A stretch of DNA of 64,000 nt from Acidimicrobiia bacterium (GTDB taxonomy: Bacteria; Actinomycetota; Acidimicrobiia; Acidimicrobiales; Poriferisodalaceae), in contig JAJDVQ010000028.1 in the NCBI GenBank assembly GCA_022826045.1, forward strand, positions 1 through 64,000, read 5' to 3'. Every line of letters starts with the position of its first letter. The first letter of the stretch is position 1. Shown piece after piece: positions 27,321 through 36,081 of the stretch. The position numbers and the translations under genes were made by a program. The notes beneath the pieces were generated by a model. The model ran no database searches, was not told the origin of the DNA, and saw only the letters and a program-made list of their open reading frames with translations.

Positions 27321-29141
27321 GTGACCGAGGGGGATCTCCGCAGCCGGGTCGAGCAGCACCTCCAGTTCATCTACCCGGGGTTGAGCACTGATCGCCTCGT
27401 CGACGAGGTGCTCTCCACGCTCGGGATCGACGGCACTGAGGGCGCTGCCGCGGGCGGCCCGCGATGGGATGAGCACGACGTGGCGGTGATCACCTACGCC
27501 GACTCGATCACCGAGGCGGGCAGGGTGCCGATGCAGACGATGCACGAACTGCTCGACGACCTGACCGGCGACGTCGTGTCGGTCGTGCACGTGCTCCCCT
27601 TCTACCCGGCGAGCTCCGACGGCGGCTTTGCCATCACCGACCACCGCGCGGTGGACCCGCGGCTGGGCTCCTGGGACGACATCACCGACCTCGCCGAGAC
27701 CTACACGGTCATGGCCGACCTGGTCGTGAACCACGTCAGCGCCGATCACCCGTGGATGTCCCAGTTCTGCAACGGGCACGAGCCGGGCAGCCGCTACCTG
27801 CTCACCGCCGAACCCGAAGACGACCTGTCGAGCGTGGTGCGTCCCCGCACGACGCCGCTGCTGCGCGAGATCGAGACCCCTGACGGCCCCCGGCTGCTGT
27901 GGTGCACGTTCAGCTTCGACCAGATCGATCTGGACTTCGCTGAGCCCGAGGTCCTGCTTGATCTGCTGCGCACGGTGGCCCGTCTGGTCGACGCGGGCGT
28001 GCGGTGGTTCCGGCTCGACGCCATCGCCTACCTGTGGAAGGAGCTCGGAACCTCGTGTGTGAATCTGCCCCAGACGCACGAGTTCGTGAAGCTGCTGCGG
28101 ACGCTGCTCGACGCACGCTGTCCCGACTCGGTCATCATCACCGAGACCAACGTGCCGCACGACCAGAACGTGGCGTACTGGGGCGATGGCGACGAAGCCC
28201 ACCTCGTCTACAACTTCAGCCTGCCGCCGCTGGTGGCCCACACGATGCTGTCGGGCTCATCGGTGGCGATGCAGCAATGGCTGACCAAGCTCGAGACGCC
28301 GCCTCCGGGAACGTCGTTCTTCAACTTCATCGCCAGCCACGACGGCATCGGGCTGCGCCCGGTGGAGGGGCTGCTGAGCGTCGCCGAGATCAACCGGCTC
28401 ATCGCCGCGGCGCACAGCGCGGGCGGCACGCACTCGGAATTCGACACGCCCGAAGGGCCCAAGGCCTACGAGCTGAACGTGTCGCTGTGGGACCTCTTCG
28501 CCGGCGATGGCGACCCGCTGGGCGTCGCGCAGTTCCTCGCCGCGCACACGATCATGCTGAGCCTCGCCGGCGTTCCCGCCCTGTATGTGCACGCGCTGCT
28601 GGGCACCCCCAGCTACTGGACGCCGATCAGCGAGCCGCCGCGCATCGTCACCGAGCACGGCCTGCCGCCGGTGGAGCAGAACAAGCGCACCATCAACCGG
28701 CGCAAGGTCACCCTGGACGAGGCCGTCGACTTGCTCGGCGCGCAGGATGGGATCCGGCGCAGGACCCTGGTGGAGCTCGTGCACCGCATGCTCATCCGTC
28801 GTGCCCAGCCGGCGTTCCACCCTGACAGCCCGCAGGTGTCGCTGGAGGCGGGTGCCCACGTGTTCGGCGTGATCCGGGGGGGACCCGACTGGGGCCAGAC
28901 GGTGGTGTCGGTCACCAACGTCACCCGCGAACAGCTCACCATCGACATGGAGGCGCTGTCGGGGCTGTGCCCCGCCGACAGTGCTGGGGCGCGCTTCAGC
29001 GACGAAGGCTGCCTGGACTTGCTCGATGACCGGGTGTACGTGCCGGGCTCGTATGCGTCATTGACAGCCGGTCAGACAATGTGGCTGTGCCTCGAGGCCG
29101 AGCGGCGGGAGCCCGCGTCGGCACACCGGCTGCCGAGATGA
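27321..29141 (+). CDS. GH13 subfamily 18 glycoside phosphorylase (sucrose or glucosylglycerate phosphorylase-like)
   Basis: 606 residues from GTG 27321 (VTEGDLRSRVEQHL), which fits the family N-terminus; TTG 27282 would add 13 residues. GH13 (beta/alpha)8 motifs: HVLPFYPASSDGGF, ADLVVNHVSADHPW, RLDAIAYLWKE with the nucleophile Asp, ITETNVPHDQNVAYWG with the acid/base Glu, and FNFIASHDGIGLRP. Acts by reversible phosphorolysis releasing glucose 1-phosphate. The window also holds a GT81 glucosyl-3-phosphoglycerate synthase-like gene (36082-37302), which makes glucosylglycerate a reasonable substrate candidate; sucrose cannot be excluded. Confidence 0.88.
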   Translation: MTEGDLRSRVEQHLQFIYPGLSTDRLVDEVLSTLGIDGTEGAAAGGPRWDEHDVAVITYADSITEAGRVPMQTMHELLDDLTGDVVSVVHVLPFYPASSDGGFAITDHRAVDPRLGSWDDITDLAETYTVMADLVVNHVSADHPWMSQFCNGHEPGSRYLLTAEPEDDLSSVVRPRTTPLLREIETPDGPRLLWCTFSFDQIDLDFAEPEVLLDLLRTVARLVDAGVRWFRLDAIAYLWKELGTSCVNLPQTHEFVKLLRTLLDARCPDSVIITETNVPHDQNVAYWGDGDEAHLVYNFSLPPLVAHTMLSGSSVAMQQWLTKLETPPPGTSFFNFIASHDGIGLRPVEGLLSVAEINRLIAAAHSAGGTHSEFDTPEGPKAYELNVSLWDLFAGDGDPLGVAQFLAAHTIMLSLAGVPALYVHALLGTPSYWTPISEPPRIVTEHGLPPVEQNKRTINRRKVTLDEAVDLLGAQDGIRRRTLVELVHRMLIRRAQPAFHPDSPQVSLEAGAHVFGVIRGGPDWGQTVVSVTNVTREQLTIDMEALSGLCPADSAGARFSDEGCLDLLDDRVYVPGSYASLTAGQTMWLCLEAERREPASAHRLPR

Positions 29142-29218
29142 GCAGCGACTCGTTGCAACCAGTCGCGCTTGTCGTTCCGTAGTCAGTTTCAAGTTCCCCA
29201 AGACTCGGAGCAGACGAC

Positions 29219-29860
29219 ATGTCCAGAAGAGCTATTCGATTGTCGGCAGTGTTGCTGGCAGCGGTCCTCATTGCGGCTGCGTGCGGTGACGACAGCGACA
29301 GCACCGCAGCCCCCGGCACTGCCGCCGCCCCGGCGACGAGTGAAGTCCCGACGACTGCGGCCGAGACAACGCCGACGACCGAGGCAGAAGCACCTGCCGA
29401 GGAAACGGTGCCGCCGACCCAAGAAGAAGCGCTGGGCACGGTTGTGGATGTTGCGGTGGGGTCTGGTTCGTTCCCGACGCTGGTGGCGGCGGTGCAGGCT
29501 GCGGGTCTGGTGGAGGTGCTCAGCGGCCACGGGCCGTTCACGGTGCTGGCGCCGACCGAGGAAGCGTTCGCGGCTGCGTTGGCTGCGCTGGACGTGACGG
29601 CTGAGGATCTGCTCGCGGACACCGAGTTGCTTGCTGCGGTGCTGACCTATCACGTGCTGCCGGTCGAGGCGCCAGCGGAGGTCGTGGTGTCGCTCGACGG
29701 CCAGAGCGTGGCCACCGTCAATGGCGCCGAGGTCGCCATCTCGGTCGATGGCTCGACGGTGATGGTCAACAACGCCACAGTCGTCGCGACCGACATAGCC
29801 GCTTCCAACGGCGTGATCCACGTCATCGACACCGTCCTGCTCCCGCCCCCCTCGGAGTAG
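29219..29860 (+). CDS. Fasciclin (FAS1) domain lipoprotein
   Basis: 213 residues. Signal peptide with lipobox LIAAAC (Cys about 22), a Ala/Thr/Glu-rich linker of about 50 residues, then one FAS1 domain (about 75-210) with [34 protein letters not shown] and the H2-box [10 protein letters not shown], ending [14 protein letters not shown]. Surface-exposed adhesion-type domain comparable to mycobacterial MPT83. Followed by a strong terminator and then by sigK/rskA-like genes, the same association as mpt83/mpt70-rskA-sigK in mycobacteria, so control by the neighbouring sigma factor is likely. Confidence 0.93.
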   Translation: MSRRAIRLSAVLLAAVLIAAACGDDSDSTAAPGTAAAPATSEVPTTAAETTPTTEAEAPAEETVPPTQEEALGTVVDVAVGSGSFPTLVAAVQAAGLVEVLSGHGPFTVLAPTEEAFAAALAALDVTAEDLLADTELLAAVLTYHVLPVEAPAEVVVSLDGQSVATVNGAEVAISVDGSTVMVNNATVVATDIAASNGVIHVIDTVLLPPPSE

Positions 29861-29871
29861 GCCGGTACCGG

Positions 29872-29913
29872 CCTCGGCGGGCGGGCATGTGCGCTGACGC
29901 CCGCCCGCCGAGG
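29872..29913 (+). terminator. Strong hairpin terminator after the fasciclin gene
   Basis: Perfect 15-bp inverted repeat: CCTCGGCGGGCGGGC at 29872-29886 and its complement at 29899-29913, 12-nt loop. A separate perfect palindrome, GGCCGGTACCGGCC, lies at 29860-29873 and overlaps its first two bases, starting at the stop codon. No long U-tract, as is common in high-GC actinobacteria. It separates the fasciclin transcript from the sigma-factor operon. Confidence 0.75.
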
Positions 29914-29999
29914 CGCCTGGCCGCTCGTCGGCTCAGGCGCCCGTGGTCCGCGCGAGCAGCGGCATCTGGGGCATCGGGGCGCGTCGCTACCCTCTCGTC

Positions 30000-30545
30000 G
30001 TGCAGCGTTCCGCCGACGAGGCGACCGACAGCGCGGAGAAGGCGTTCGTTGAGGGCGACGTGGGGGCTCTGGAGGCGGTCTACCGCCGCTACGGAGACCT
30101 CGTCTACACGCTGTGCCGCCGGACGCTCGACGAGAGCCGCGCCGACGATGTCACCCAGGAAGTGTTCATCAGTGCCTGGAGGGGCCGCAAGCGGTTCGAC
30201 CCTGCCAAGGGCAGCCTGGCCGGCTGGCTGGTCACGATCACCAAGAACCGGATCATCGACAACATCCGCGCCGAGAAGAGGCATTCAGAACGACGCTCCG
30301 GCGAGGAACCGGCACAGATCCCGACCGGTGCCGAGATCGAGCAGATCGCCGAGCGGCTGATGATCGCCGAGGCGCTGCGCCGCCTGCCCGAGCGGACACG
30401 CCGGGTGATCGAGATGCACTACTTCGAGGGCTGGACCCATTCGGAGGTCGCGCAGAAGACCTCGCTGCCGCTGGGCACGGTCAAGAGCACCATTCATCGC
30501 GGCCTCGGCAAGATTCGCTATCAGTTGGAGTCGGCCGATGAGTGA
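30000..30545 (+). CDS. ECF RNA polymerase sigma factor, SigK-like
   Basis: 181 residues from GTG 30000; a GTG at 29943 would add 19 residues, so the start is uncertain. Region 2: YRRYGDLVYTLCRRTLDESRADDVTQEVFISAWRGRKRFDP, with LAGWLVTITKNRIID. Region 4: ALRRLPERTRRVIEMHYFEGWTHSEVAQKT, ending GTVKSTIHRGLGKI, an HTH for -35 recognition. Overlaps the anti-sigma gene by 8 nt (ATGAGTGA), so made stoichiometrically with it. Gene order with the fasciclin lipoprotein suggests a SigK-like role in a surface-protein response. Confidence 0.92.
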   Translation: MQRSADEATDSAEKAFVEGDVGALEAVYRRYGDLVYTLCRRTLDESRADDVTQEVFISAWRGRKRFDPAKGSLAGWLVTITKNRIIDNIRAEKRHSERRSGEEPAQIPTGAEIEQIAERLMIAEALRRLPERTRRVIEMHYFEGWTHSEVAQKTSLPLGTVKSTIHRGLGKIRYQLESADE

Positions 30546-31182
30546 CCGACCCGACCGCCGAGACGACGCCGAGATCGAGGCGACGCTGCGCGGGCTCGAC
30601 GCCGAGGGTCTCGAGCTGCTCCAGCCGCCGCCCGAGGTCTGGGAGGGCATCGAGTCGGCGGTGCGCGCCGACGGCGAACCCGACGGCCGGGTGGTGCCGC
30701 TCGAGCCTCGCAGGCGCAGGGCGCGGCGCATTGTGCTGTCGAGCGCGGCGGCTGCGGCGCTTGCGATCGTCGGCGTCGCAGCATGGGCCGCTACGACCGG
30801 CGATCACGATGCGGTCATAGCCAGCAGCACGCTCGCTTACGAGCCCGGCAGCTTTGATCCGCTCGGCGCCGGGGCCCGGGCCAGCGCGGAGCTCGTCGAG
30901 CGAGACGGCGGTCACCGGATCGTGATCGTCGACGCGGTCCTCCCGGCTGTCGAAGCCGAGGCGGACCTTGAGGCATGGCTCATCCGGCCCGACGACCAAG
31001 GCAATGTTGCCGACCTCGTGTCGCTCGGCGTGGTCGACCCCGCCGACCCGGGCAGCCTCGCCGTGCCGGCCGGCTACGACCCGGCCCTGTACTCGGTCGT
31101 GGACATCAGCGTCGAGCCTCGTGACGGAGACCCGGCGCACTCGGGCCGTTCAATACTGCGCGGGATGCTTGAGGGCACCTGA
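30538..31182 (+). CDS. Anti-sigma factor, RskA-like
   Basis: 214 residues. N-terminal cytosolic part without a zinc HxxxCxxC motif (LRGLDAEGLELLQPPPEVWEGIES), basic stretch (RRRRARR), one membrane helix at about 61-83 (SSAAAAALAIVGVAAWAA), then an extracytoplasmic domain resembling the RskA C-terminal domain (FDPLGAGARASAELV, DLEAWLIRPDD, PALYSVVDISVEP). Would sequester the upstream sigma factor until regulated proteolysis. The last 33 nt overlap the convergent antiporter gene. Confidence 0.85.
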   Translation: MSDRPDRRDDAEIEATLRGLDAEGLELLQPPPEVWEGIESAVRADGEPDGRVVPLEPRRRRARRIVLSSAAAAALAIVGVAAWAATTGDHDAVIASSTLAYEPGSFDPLGAGARASAELVERDGGHRIVIVDAVLPAVEAEADLEAWLIRPDDQGNVADLVSLGVVDPADPGSLAVPAGYDPALYSVVDISVEPRDGDPAHSGRSILRGMLEGT

Positions 31183-32505
31183 TTCGGGCTGGCCCTGCTG
31201 GGGCAGCGGCGCGATCAGCTTCTTGACGACGAAGATGAACACGCCGGTGAGCGACAGGTTGAGCGCCAGCGACAGCATCGCGACGGTGACGATCGGCCCG
31301 CCGATGCCGTAGCTGAGGCTCAGCACCAGCACGCCCGCGCCGACTTCGCCTCTGGGCCACATGCCGATGGCGACCGCGAGCCGTTCTCGCCAGTGCGCTT
31401 GGCGCCGGTAGCACAGCGCCGGGAACATCTTGCCCAGATTGCTCAGCGCCGACAGCACCGCCACGTGCAGGGCGATCTCGCCCCAGCTCATCTGCGGCTG
31501 GCTCGCGGTGACCGTCGCGACATAGCGGCCCTCGTACTGCCCGCCGTGCAGCGTCGGGTCGTCCACCGAGGCGGCTGGTGCGGCGGCGTGCAGCGACGCC
31601 TCGGTCGGCTCGGGATGCTGCGCGTCGGCGCCTTCGAAGATCTGCGGCAGGCTCAGCCCGACGAGCAGCATGAACACCGCCGCGACCCACGCTGCGGCAC
31701 GCCGCTCGGTCGGCCGTTCGAGCACCTCGTGCAGATCGGCCTCGGCCGTGCCGGCATCGCCCGACGCAGCCGCCGACCGCGGCCTGGCGACACAGCCCAG
31801 CACGAACGCCGGCAGCAGCACCTCGATGTGGATCGGGACGGACGGGTCGATCACCTTCGTCAGCGCGTACAGCATCTCGCTGACGCCGACGATCGCAGCC
31901 GCGTAGAACACGACCCAGCCCCAGGTGACCGGCAGCGTCACCCGGTGCAAGAAGACATAGGCAATGACGAGCAGCGCCGCCATGAGCACCACTACGCCGC
32001 CGAGCTGCCACGCCAGACCGACCAGCAGCACCTGCAGCGGGATCATCAGCAGCACGGTGTCGAGGTCGTCGAAGATCGCGAGTATCCGCGCCTTGCCGAA
32101 CAGCCAGGTGGCGCCCAGGCCTGCCGCGGCGAGCATGCTGAACAGCACCCCTGCCGAGGTCGGCGCGGCGAACCTGCCCGCCAGCAGCGTCTCCTTCCAC
32201 GCGTCCGCGCTGCCCCACACGTCGGACGGCAGCATCACGAACACGAAGTAGCCGGTGACGAAGATCCACGGGAACGACGCCGCGGTGAACGCCACGAAGT
32301 AGTCCCACCCGTACTGGCGCAGATCGGTCTTGTCGATATGGAACTCGAAACCGACGTGGATCATGATGAACGCGAGGCCGGTCATGGTCAGCACCCGGAT
32401 CGTCGTCGCCGCCCCGTCATGCAGATCGCCGGTCAGCTGCGGCAGGAACTGCGACAGCACCAGCCCCACCAGCAGCAGCATCGAATACGCCAGCACCTTG
32501 CGCAT
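31150..32505 (-). CDS. Sodium/proton (cation:proton) antiporter family membrane protein
   Basis: 451 residues, about 11-13 hydrophobic helices. MLLLVGLVLSQFLPQL, LAFIMIHVGFEF and AGRFAAPTSAGVLFSML, then ILAIFDDLDTVLLMIPLQ with the paired acidic residues (DD) expected in CPA2/NhaA-like ion sites, and a late MWPRGEVGAGVLVLSL helix. A cytosolic or periplasmic Ala/Glu-rich insert of about 90 residues (about 245-345) splits the helices. Ion specificity cannot be read from sequence. GAGAGG precedes the ATG. Confidence 0.8.
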   Translation of the reverse strand: MRKVLAYSMLLLVGLVLSQFLPQLTGDLHDGAATTIRVLTMTGLAFIMIHVGFEFHIDKTDLRQYGWDYFVAFTAASFPWIFVTGYFVFVMLPSDVWGSADAWKETLLAGRFAAPTSAGVLFSMLAAAGLGATWLFGKARILAIFDDLDTVLLMIPLQVLLVGLAWQLGGVVVLMAALLVIAYVFLHRVTLPVTWGWVVFYAAAIVGVSEMLYALTKVIDPSVPIHIEVLLPAFVLGCVARPRSAAASGDAGTAEADLHEVLERPTERRAAAWVAAVFMLLVGLSLPQIFEGADAQHPEPTEASLHAAAPAASVDDPTLHGGQYEGRYVATVTASQPQMSWGEIALHVAVLSALSNLGKMFPALCYRRQAHWRERLAVAIGMWPRGEVGAGVLVLSLSYGIGGPIVTVAMLSLALNLSLTGVFIFVVKKLIAPLPQQGQPESGALKHPAQY

Positions 32506-32613
32506 CGGTTCGTCCCTCTCCCGCTGTGTCCGCGACGACGCGCAGTATCGCGCCGACTTCCGCGGTGCGGTACGCGCCCCCGGGCGATGTCGCGCGCCCG
32601 CCGATCCCGGACA

Positions 32614-34059
32614 TCAGGCCGGAGACGGCCGCGGGTGGCCGTCGTGCGCTTTGCCGAGCGCGGATCGGTATGCGGCGAGAGTTCGCTGGCGTGCGTGGTC
32701 GTGGTTGATGATGGGCGTCGGGTAGTCCACGCCGAGTCGCAGGCCGGCGACCGCGAGCCGGGCAGGCGAGGCTTCCCAAGGAGCATGGACGATGTCGGCA
32801 CCCAGGCGAGCCAGTTCGGGGACCCATCGCCGCAGGTGGGCGCCGTCGGGGTCGTGGCGGCGGCTCTGTGCGACGGGGTTGAAGATCCTGAAGTAGGGAG
32901 CGGCGTCGGGGCCGGTGCCGGCGACCCATTGCCAGTTGCCGGCGTTCTGCGCGAGGTCGCCGTCGGCCAGCAGCCGGCGGAACCAGCGCTCGCCTCGGCG
33001 CCAGTCGATGAGCAGGTCCTTGACCAGGAATGAGGCTGCGACCATGCGCAGGCGATTGTGGAGCTCCCCGGTGGCAGCGAGCTGGCGCATGGCTGCGTCC
33101 ACGATCGGGTAGCCGGTGAGGCCTGCGGTCCATGCGTCGAAGTCGCGGTCTGCGCCGGGGCCGCGGCGCCACGCGACCCGGTCATAGGGCGCCCTGATGG
33201 CGGCGTCGGCGATGTCGGGATGCCGGTGGGTGAGGTGCGCGTACCAGTCGCGCCAGGCGAGCTGGCGCACGAACGCCTGCCGCCCCGCGGTGGCGGCGCC
33301 GACCGCGGCTACCACCGACCGGGGCGACAGCACGCCGAGATGCAGAGCCGCGCTCAGCTGCGATGTGCCCGAGGCGCCGAAGTCGTCACGGATCTCGCCG
33401 TAGCGGTCGACCTCTTCGAGCCACTCGTCGACTCGGGCGGCTGCGCTTGCTTCTGACCACGTCGGCTCGGCGGTCACCGTCGGCCCCGACGGAAGGTCGA
33501 TGCCCAGCCGCCGCAGCGCGGCCATCGCCTCAGGCAGGGACATCGCCACCTCGGACGCAGTCGCCGGGCCGCGCCGGGCTTGGGCCTCAGGTCGCAGGTG
33601 CAGCGTCTGCCAGCGGCGCCAGAACGGCGTGAACGCCTGCGACAGCGTGCCCTTGCGGGTCAGCACAGCGCCCGGCGGATGCACCAGCATTCCCCAGTGC
33701 GCATCCAGCGGGCAGCCGAGCGCGTCGGCCGCCCGCCGGTCGCGTCGCGCTGCGTAGGGCGTCACGTCTGCGTTCACGCACACTGACGACGCGTCCATCT
33801 CGGCTGCCACGCCCGCGATCGCCTCGGCGGCATCCCCGACGGCCACCCGCAGCGAAGCGCCGATGCCCTGCAGCGATCGCTCCAAAGAGGCCACCGCGCC
33901 GAGATAGGCGCGCAGTCGGTGCGGGCCGGCGGCCGCGAGCAGATGCGGTTCGAGCACCACGACCGGCACAGCGAAGGCGTGACTCGTCGCCGCAGCCCAC
34001 GCCGGGTTGTCGGCCAGCCGCAGGTCGCGCCGGAACCATGCCACAGCGATATCGCCCAT
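32614..34059 (-). CDS. phr: Deoxyribodipyrimidine photolyase / cryptochrome family protein
   Basis: 481 residues. N-terminal antenna domain (VAWFRRDLRLADNPAW), then FAD-binding helical domain: TSQLSAALHLGVLSPRSV, RQLAWRDWYAHLTHRHPD, DAWTAGLTGYPIVDAAMRQL, LHNRLRMVAASFLVKDLLIDW, GDLAQNAGNWQWVAGTG and YFRIFNPVAQSRRHDPDG. The Asn/Asp and Trp residues near FAD and the NWQW electron-transfer region argue for a CPD photolyase. Repairs UV pyrimidine dimers with blue light. Eight nt after the DUF1295 gene, likely one operon. Confidence 0.95.
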   Translation of the reverse strand: MGDIAVAWFRRDLRLADNPAWAAATSHAFAVPVVVLEPHLLAAAGPHRLRAYLGAVASLERSLQGIGASLRVAVGDAAEAIAGVAAEMDASSVCVNADVTPYAARRDRRAADALGCPLDAHWGMLVHPPGAVLTRKGTLSQAFTPFWRRWQTLHLRPEAQARRGPATASEVAMSLPEAMAALRRLGIDLPSGPTVTAEPTWSEASAAARVDEWLEEVDRYGEIRDDFGASGTSQLSAALHLGVLSPRSVVAAVGAATAGRQAFVRQLAWRDWYAHLTHRHPDIADAAIRAPYDRVAWRRGPGADRDFDAWTAGLTGYPIVDAAMRQLAATGELHNRLRMVAASFLVKDLLIDWRRGERWFRRLLADGDLAQNAGNWQWVAGTGPDAAPYFRIFNPVAQSRRHDPDGAHLRRWVPELARLGADIVHAPWEASPARLAVAGLRLGVDYPTPIINHDHARQRTLAAYRSALGKAHDGHPRPSPA

Positions 34060-34066
34060 GACGGGG

Positions 34067-34867
34067 CTAGCCGTATCCGTCGTTGGCCCCTGACGGCCGC
34101 GGGCGGCGCGGCGGCAGCGGCACGAAGGCGCTGGTGCGCGCCATGTAGTCGGCGTAGCCGGGCCGCCGTTCGCTGATGGTGCGCTCGAGCAGGGCGACGC
34201 CCGACACCCGCAACAGCAGGACTGTCATGACGGTCGGCCCGATGATCGTCCACCAAGCGCCGGCGGCGGCTGCCACCAGCCAGATGCCCCACCACACCAG
34301 GAAGTCGCCGAAGTAGTTGGGGTGGCGGCTGTAGCGCCACAGCCCGCGGTCGAGCACCCTGCCTTGTTGTTCGGGTTCGGCGCGGAAGCGTGCCAGCTGG
34401 CGGTCTGCGACTGCCTCGAACAGCAGCCCGGCCGCCCACACAGCTCCGCCGACCCAGTCCAGCCATGTCACAGCCGGATTGCCGACGGCACCCAAAACGG
34501 CCACCAGCGGCAGCGAGACCACGGTGGCGAGGGCGCCTTGGGGCCCGAACACGACCGCCAGGCTCCACAGCTCGAACGGCTGCCAGCGGGCACGCATCGC
34601 TGCATAGCGAAAGTCCTCGGGCTCGCCTCGCTTGCGCAGCGCCAGATGCACGCCGAGCCGCACGCCCCACAGCGTCACCATCGCCGCCAGCGCCAGCTTG
34701 CGGCCGCTGCCACCGCCTGAGCTGATCCATACGCCCCACGCGACGACCACGAAGACCATCGGCCACACCGGGTCCACGATCGAGGCGTCGCCCAAGCGCA
34801 GGCTCACCAGCCAGCAGCCGGCCATCAGCACCGCCGCGACGCCGGCCGCGACAGCCAGCGAAGTCAC
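34067..34867 (-). CDS. DUF1295 membrane protein (steroid 5-alpha-reductase-like)
   Basis: 266 residues, about 6-7 helices. C-terminal signature GLWRYSRHPNYFGDFLVWWGIWL and ISERRPGYADYMARTSAFVPL identify the DUF1295/isoprenylcysteine methyltransferase-like fold. N-terminal ASIVDPVWPMVFVVVAW is typical of DUF1295. GTG start overlaps the KAS III stop (GTGA). Its setting between a ketoacyl synthase and a photolyase hints at lipid or isoprenoid modification, but the reaction is unknown. Confidence 0.88.
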   Translation of the reverse strand: MTSLAVAAGVAAVLMAGCWLVSLRLGDASIVDPVWPMVFVVVAWGVWISSGGGSGRKLALAAMVTLWGVRLGVHLALRKRGEPEDFRYAAMRARWQPFELWSLAVVFGPQGALATVVSLPLVAVLGAVGNPAVTWLDWVGGAVWAAGLLFEAVADRQLARFRAEPEQQGRVLDRGLWRYSRHPNYFGDFLVWWGIWLVAAAAGAWWTIIGPTVMTVLLLRVSGVALLERTISERRPGYADYMARTSAFVPLPPRRPRPSGANDGYG

Positions 34868-35985
34868 GTGCCGACCGCGACCGGACCGAACGGCTCCCGG
34901 TACAGCATCGCTCCCCAGTGGGCGCCGGCGCCGAAGCTGGTGAACGCCACCAGCGCACCCGGCTCGACGCGGCCCGCGGCGCGCAGCTCGTGATACAGGA
35001 TCGGCAGCGTCCCCGCGGTGGTGTTGCCCCAGCGGTCGATGTTCGAGGGCGCCACGGTGTCGTCGACGCCCAGCCTGCGGCGCACTCCGTCCAGGATGCG
35101 GTCATTGGCCTGATGGGCCACCACCACATCGACATCGCTCAGCTCATGTCCGGTGCGCGCCAGCACCTCCAGCACCGCCTCGGGCATCGCTTCGACCGCC
35201 AGCCGGTACAGACCGCCGCCGTTCATCTGCGGGTGATGCATGCCGTCTTCGATCTGTACCGCGTCGGCATAAGGACGCTGCAGCGACCCCAGGCCCGGGA
35301 CCTCGATGAGATCGGCATTCGCGCCGTCAGTTCTCAGCACCGACGCCAGCAGCCCCACCGGCAGCCCTCCGTCCTGCCCGCCGCCGGCAGCGCCATGGCG
35401 CTGCACCACTGCGGCGCCTGCGCCGTCGCCGAACAGCACGCTCCATGCCCGGTGCCGGTTCGCCAGCTCCCGCTCAGCATCTGTGACGGCCCGGTCGCTG
35501 CGGCCCAGCACGATGTCCCACGCGTCGCCCCACGGCAGATAGCCCGCATGCACCTCTGCACCTACTACCAGCACCGTGTCGGCACGATCGGTGCCGATCA
35601 GCATGTCGGCCAGATCCAGCCCGAACAGGAACCCGGCGCACTGCTGGCGCAGATCGAACGTCGCCACGCCCTCGATGCCCGCCTTGTGCTGCACCGCTCC
35701 CGCAATGCCGGGGTTCTGACGGTCCGGCGTCATCGTCGCGCAGATCACCGAATCCACCTCTCCAGCGGCCACCCCTGCGTCGCGCATCGCCGCTGTCGCC
35801 GCCTCAGCACCCAGATCCGACGCTCCAGTGCCCGGCTCCACGAAGCGCCTGCTCACCACCCCCGTGCGCGACCGGATCCACTCGTCGCTCGTGTCCATGA
35901 TGCGAACCAGATCGTCATTGCCGACCACATGAGGCGGCGTCGCGATCCCTGTTCCGACAATGACAGCAGCCACGCCCGCCGACAC
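34864..35985 (-). CDS. 3-oxoacyl-ACP synthase III family protein (KAS III)
   Basis: 373 residues, GTG start. Thiolase fold with Cys116 in DLRQQCAGFLFGLDLA, His in DVVVAHQANDRIL and Asn in GNTTAGTLPI as the catalytic triad. N-terminal DEWIRSRTGVVSRRFVE is a FabH hallmark. A long insertion (about 150-215, GDAWDIVLGRSDRAVTD) makes it longer than housekeeping FabH (about 320), closer to OleA/secondary-metabolite KAS III enzymes. Expected to condense an acyl-CoA with a malonyl or acyl unit. First gene of a three-gene operon with DUF1295 and photolyase. Confidence 0.9.
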   Translation of the reverse strand: MSAGVAAVIVGTGIATPPHVVGNDDLVRIMDTSDEWIRSRTGVVSRRFVEPGTGASDLGAEAATAAMRDAGVAAGEVDSVICATMTPDRQNPGIAGAVQHKAGIEGVATFDLRQQCAGFLFGLDLADMLIGTDRADTVLVVGAEVHAGYLPWGDAWDIVLGRSDRAVTDAERELANRHRAWSVLFGDGAGAAVVQRHGAAGGGQDGGLPVGLLASVLRTDGANADLIEVPGLGSLQRPYADAVQIEDGMHHPQMNGGGLYRLAVEAMPEAVLEVLARTGHELSDVDVVVAHQANDRILDGVRRRLGVDDTVAPSNIDRWGNTTAGTLPILYHELRAAGRVEPGALVAFTSFGAGAHWGAMLYREPFGPVAVGT

Positions 35986-36081
35986 TACGGAACATCAGCG
36001 GCTCGCGATGCGCGCGAAGCCAAGCAATTCACAGCGGCGCCGCTGGCCGGCGCCAGGCCGCCAGCTTCGCTGCTCGTGTGC

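Noticed and set aside
29860-29913. Dense inverted repeats after the fasciclin gene as an integration site or CRISPR repeat
   Set aside because: Single copy, directly after a stop codon, with terminator geometry.
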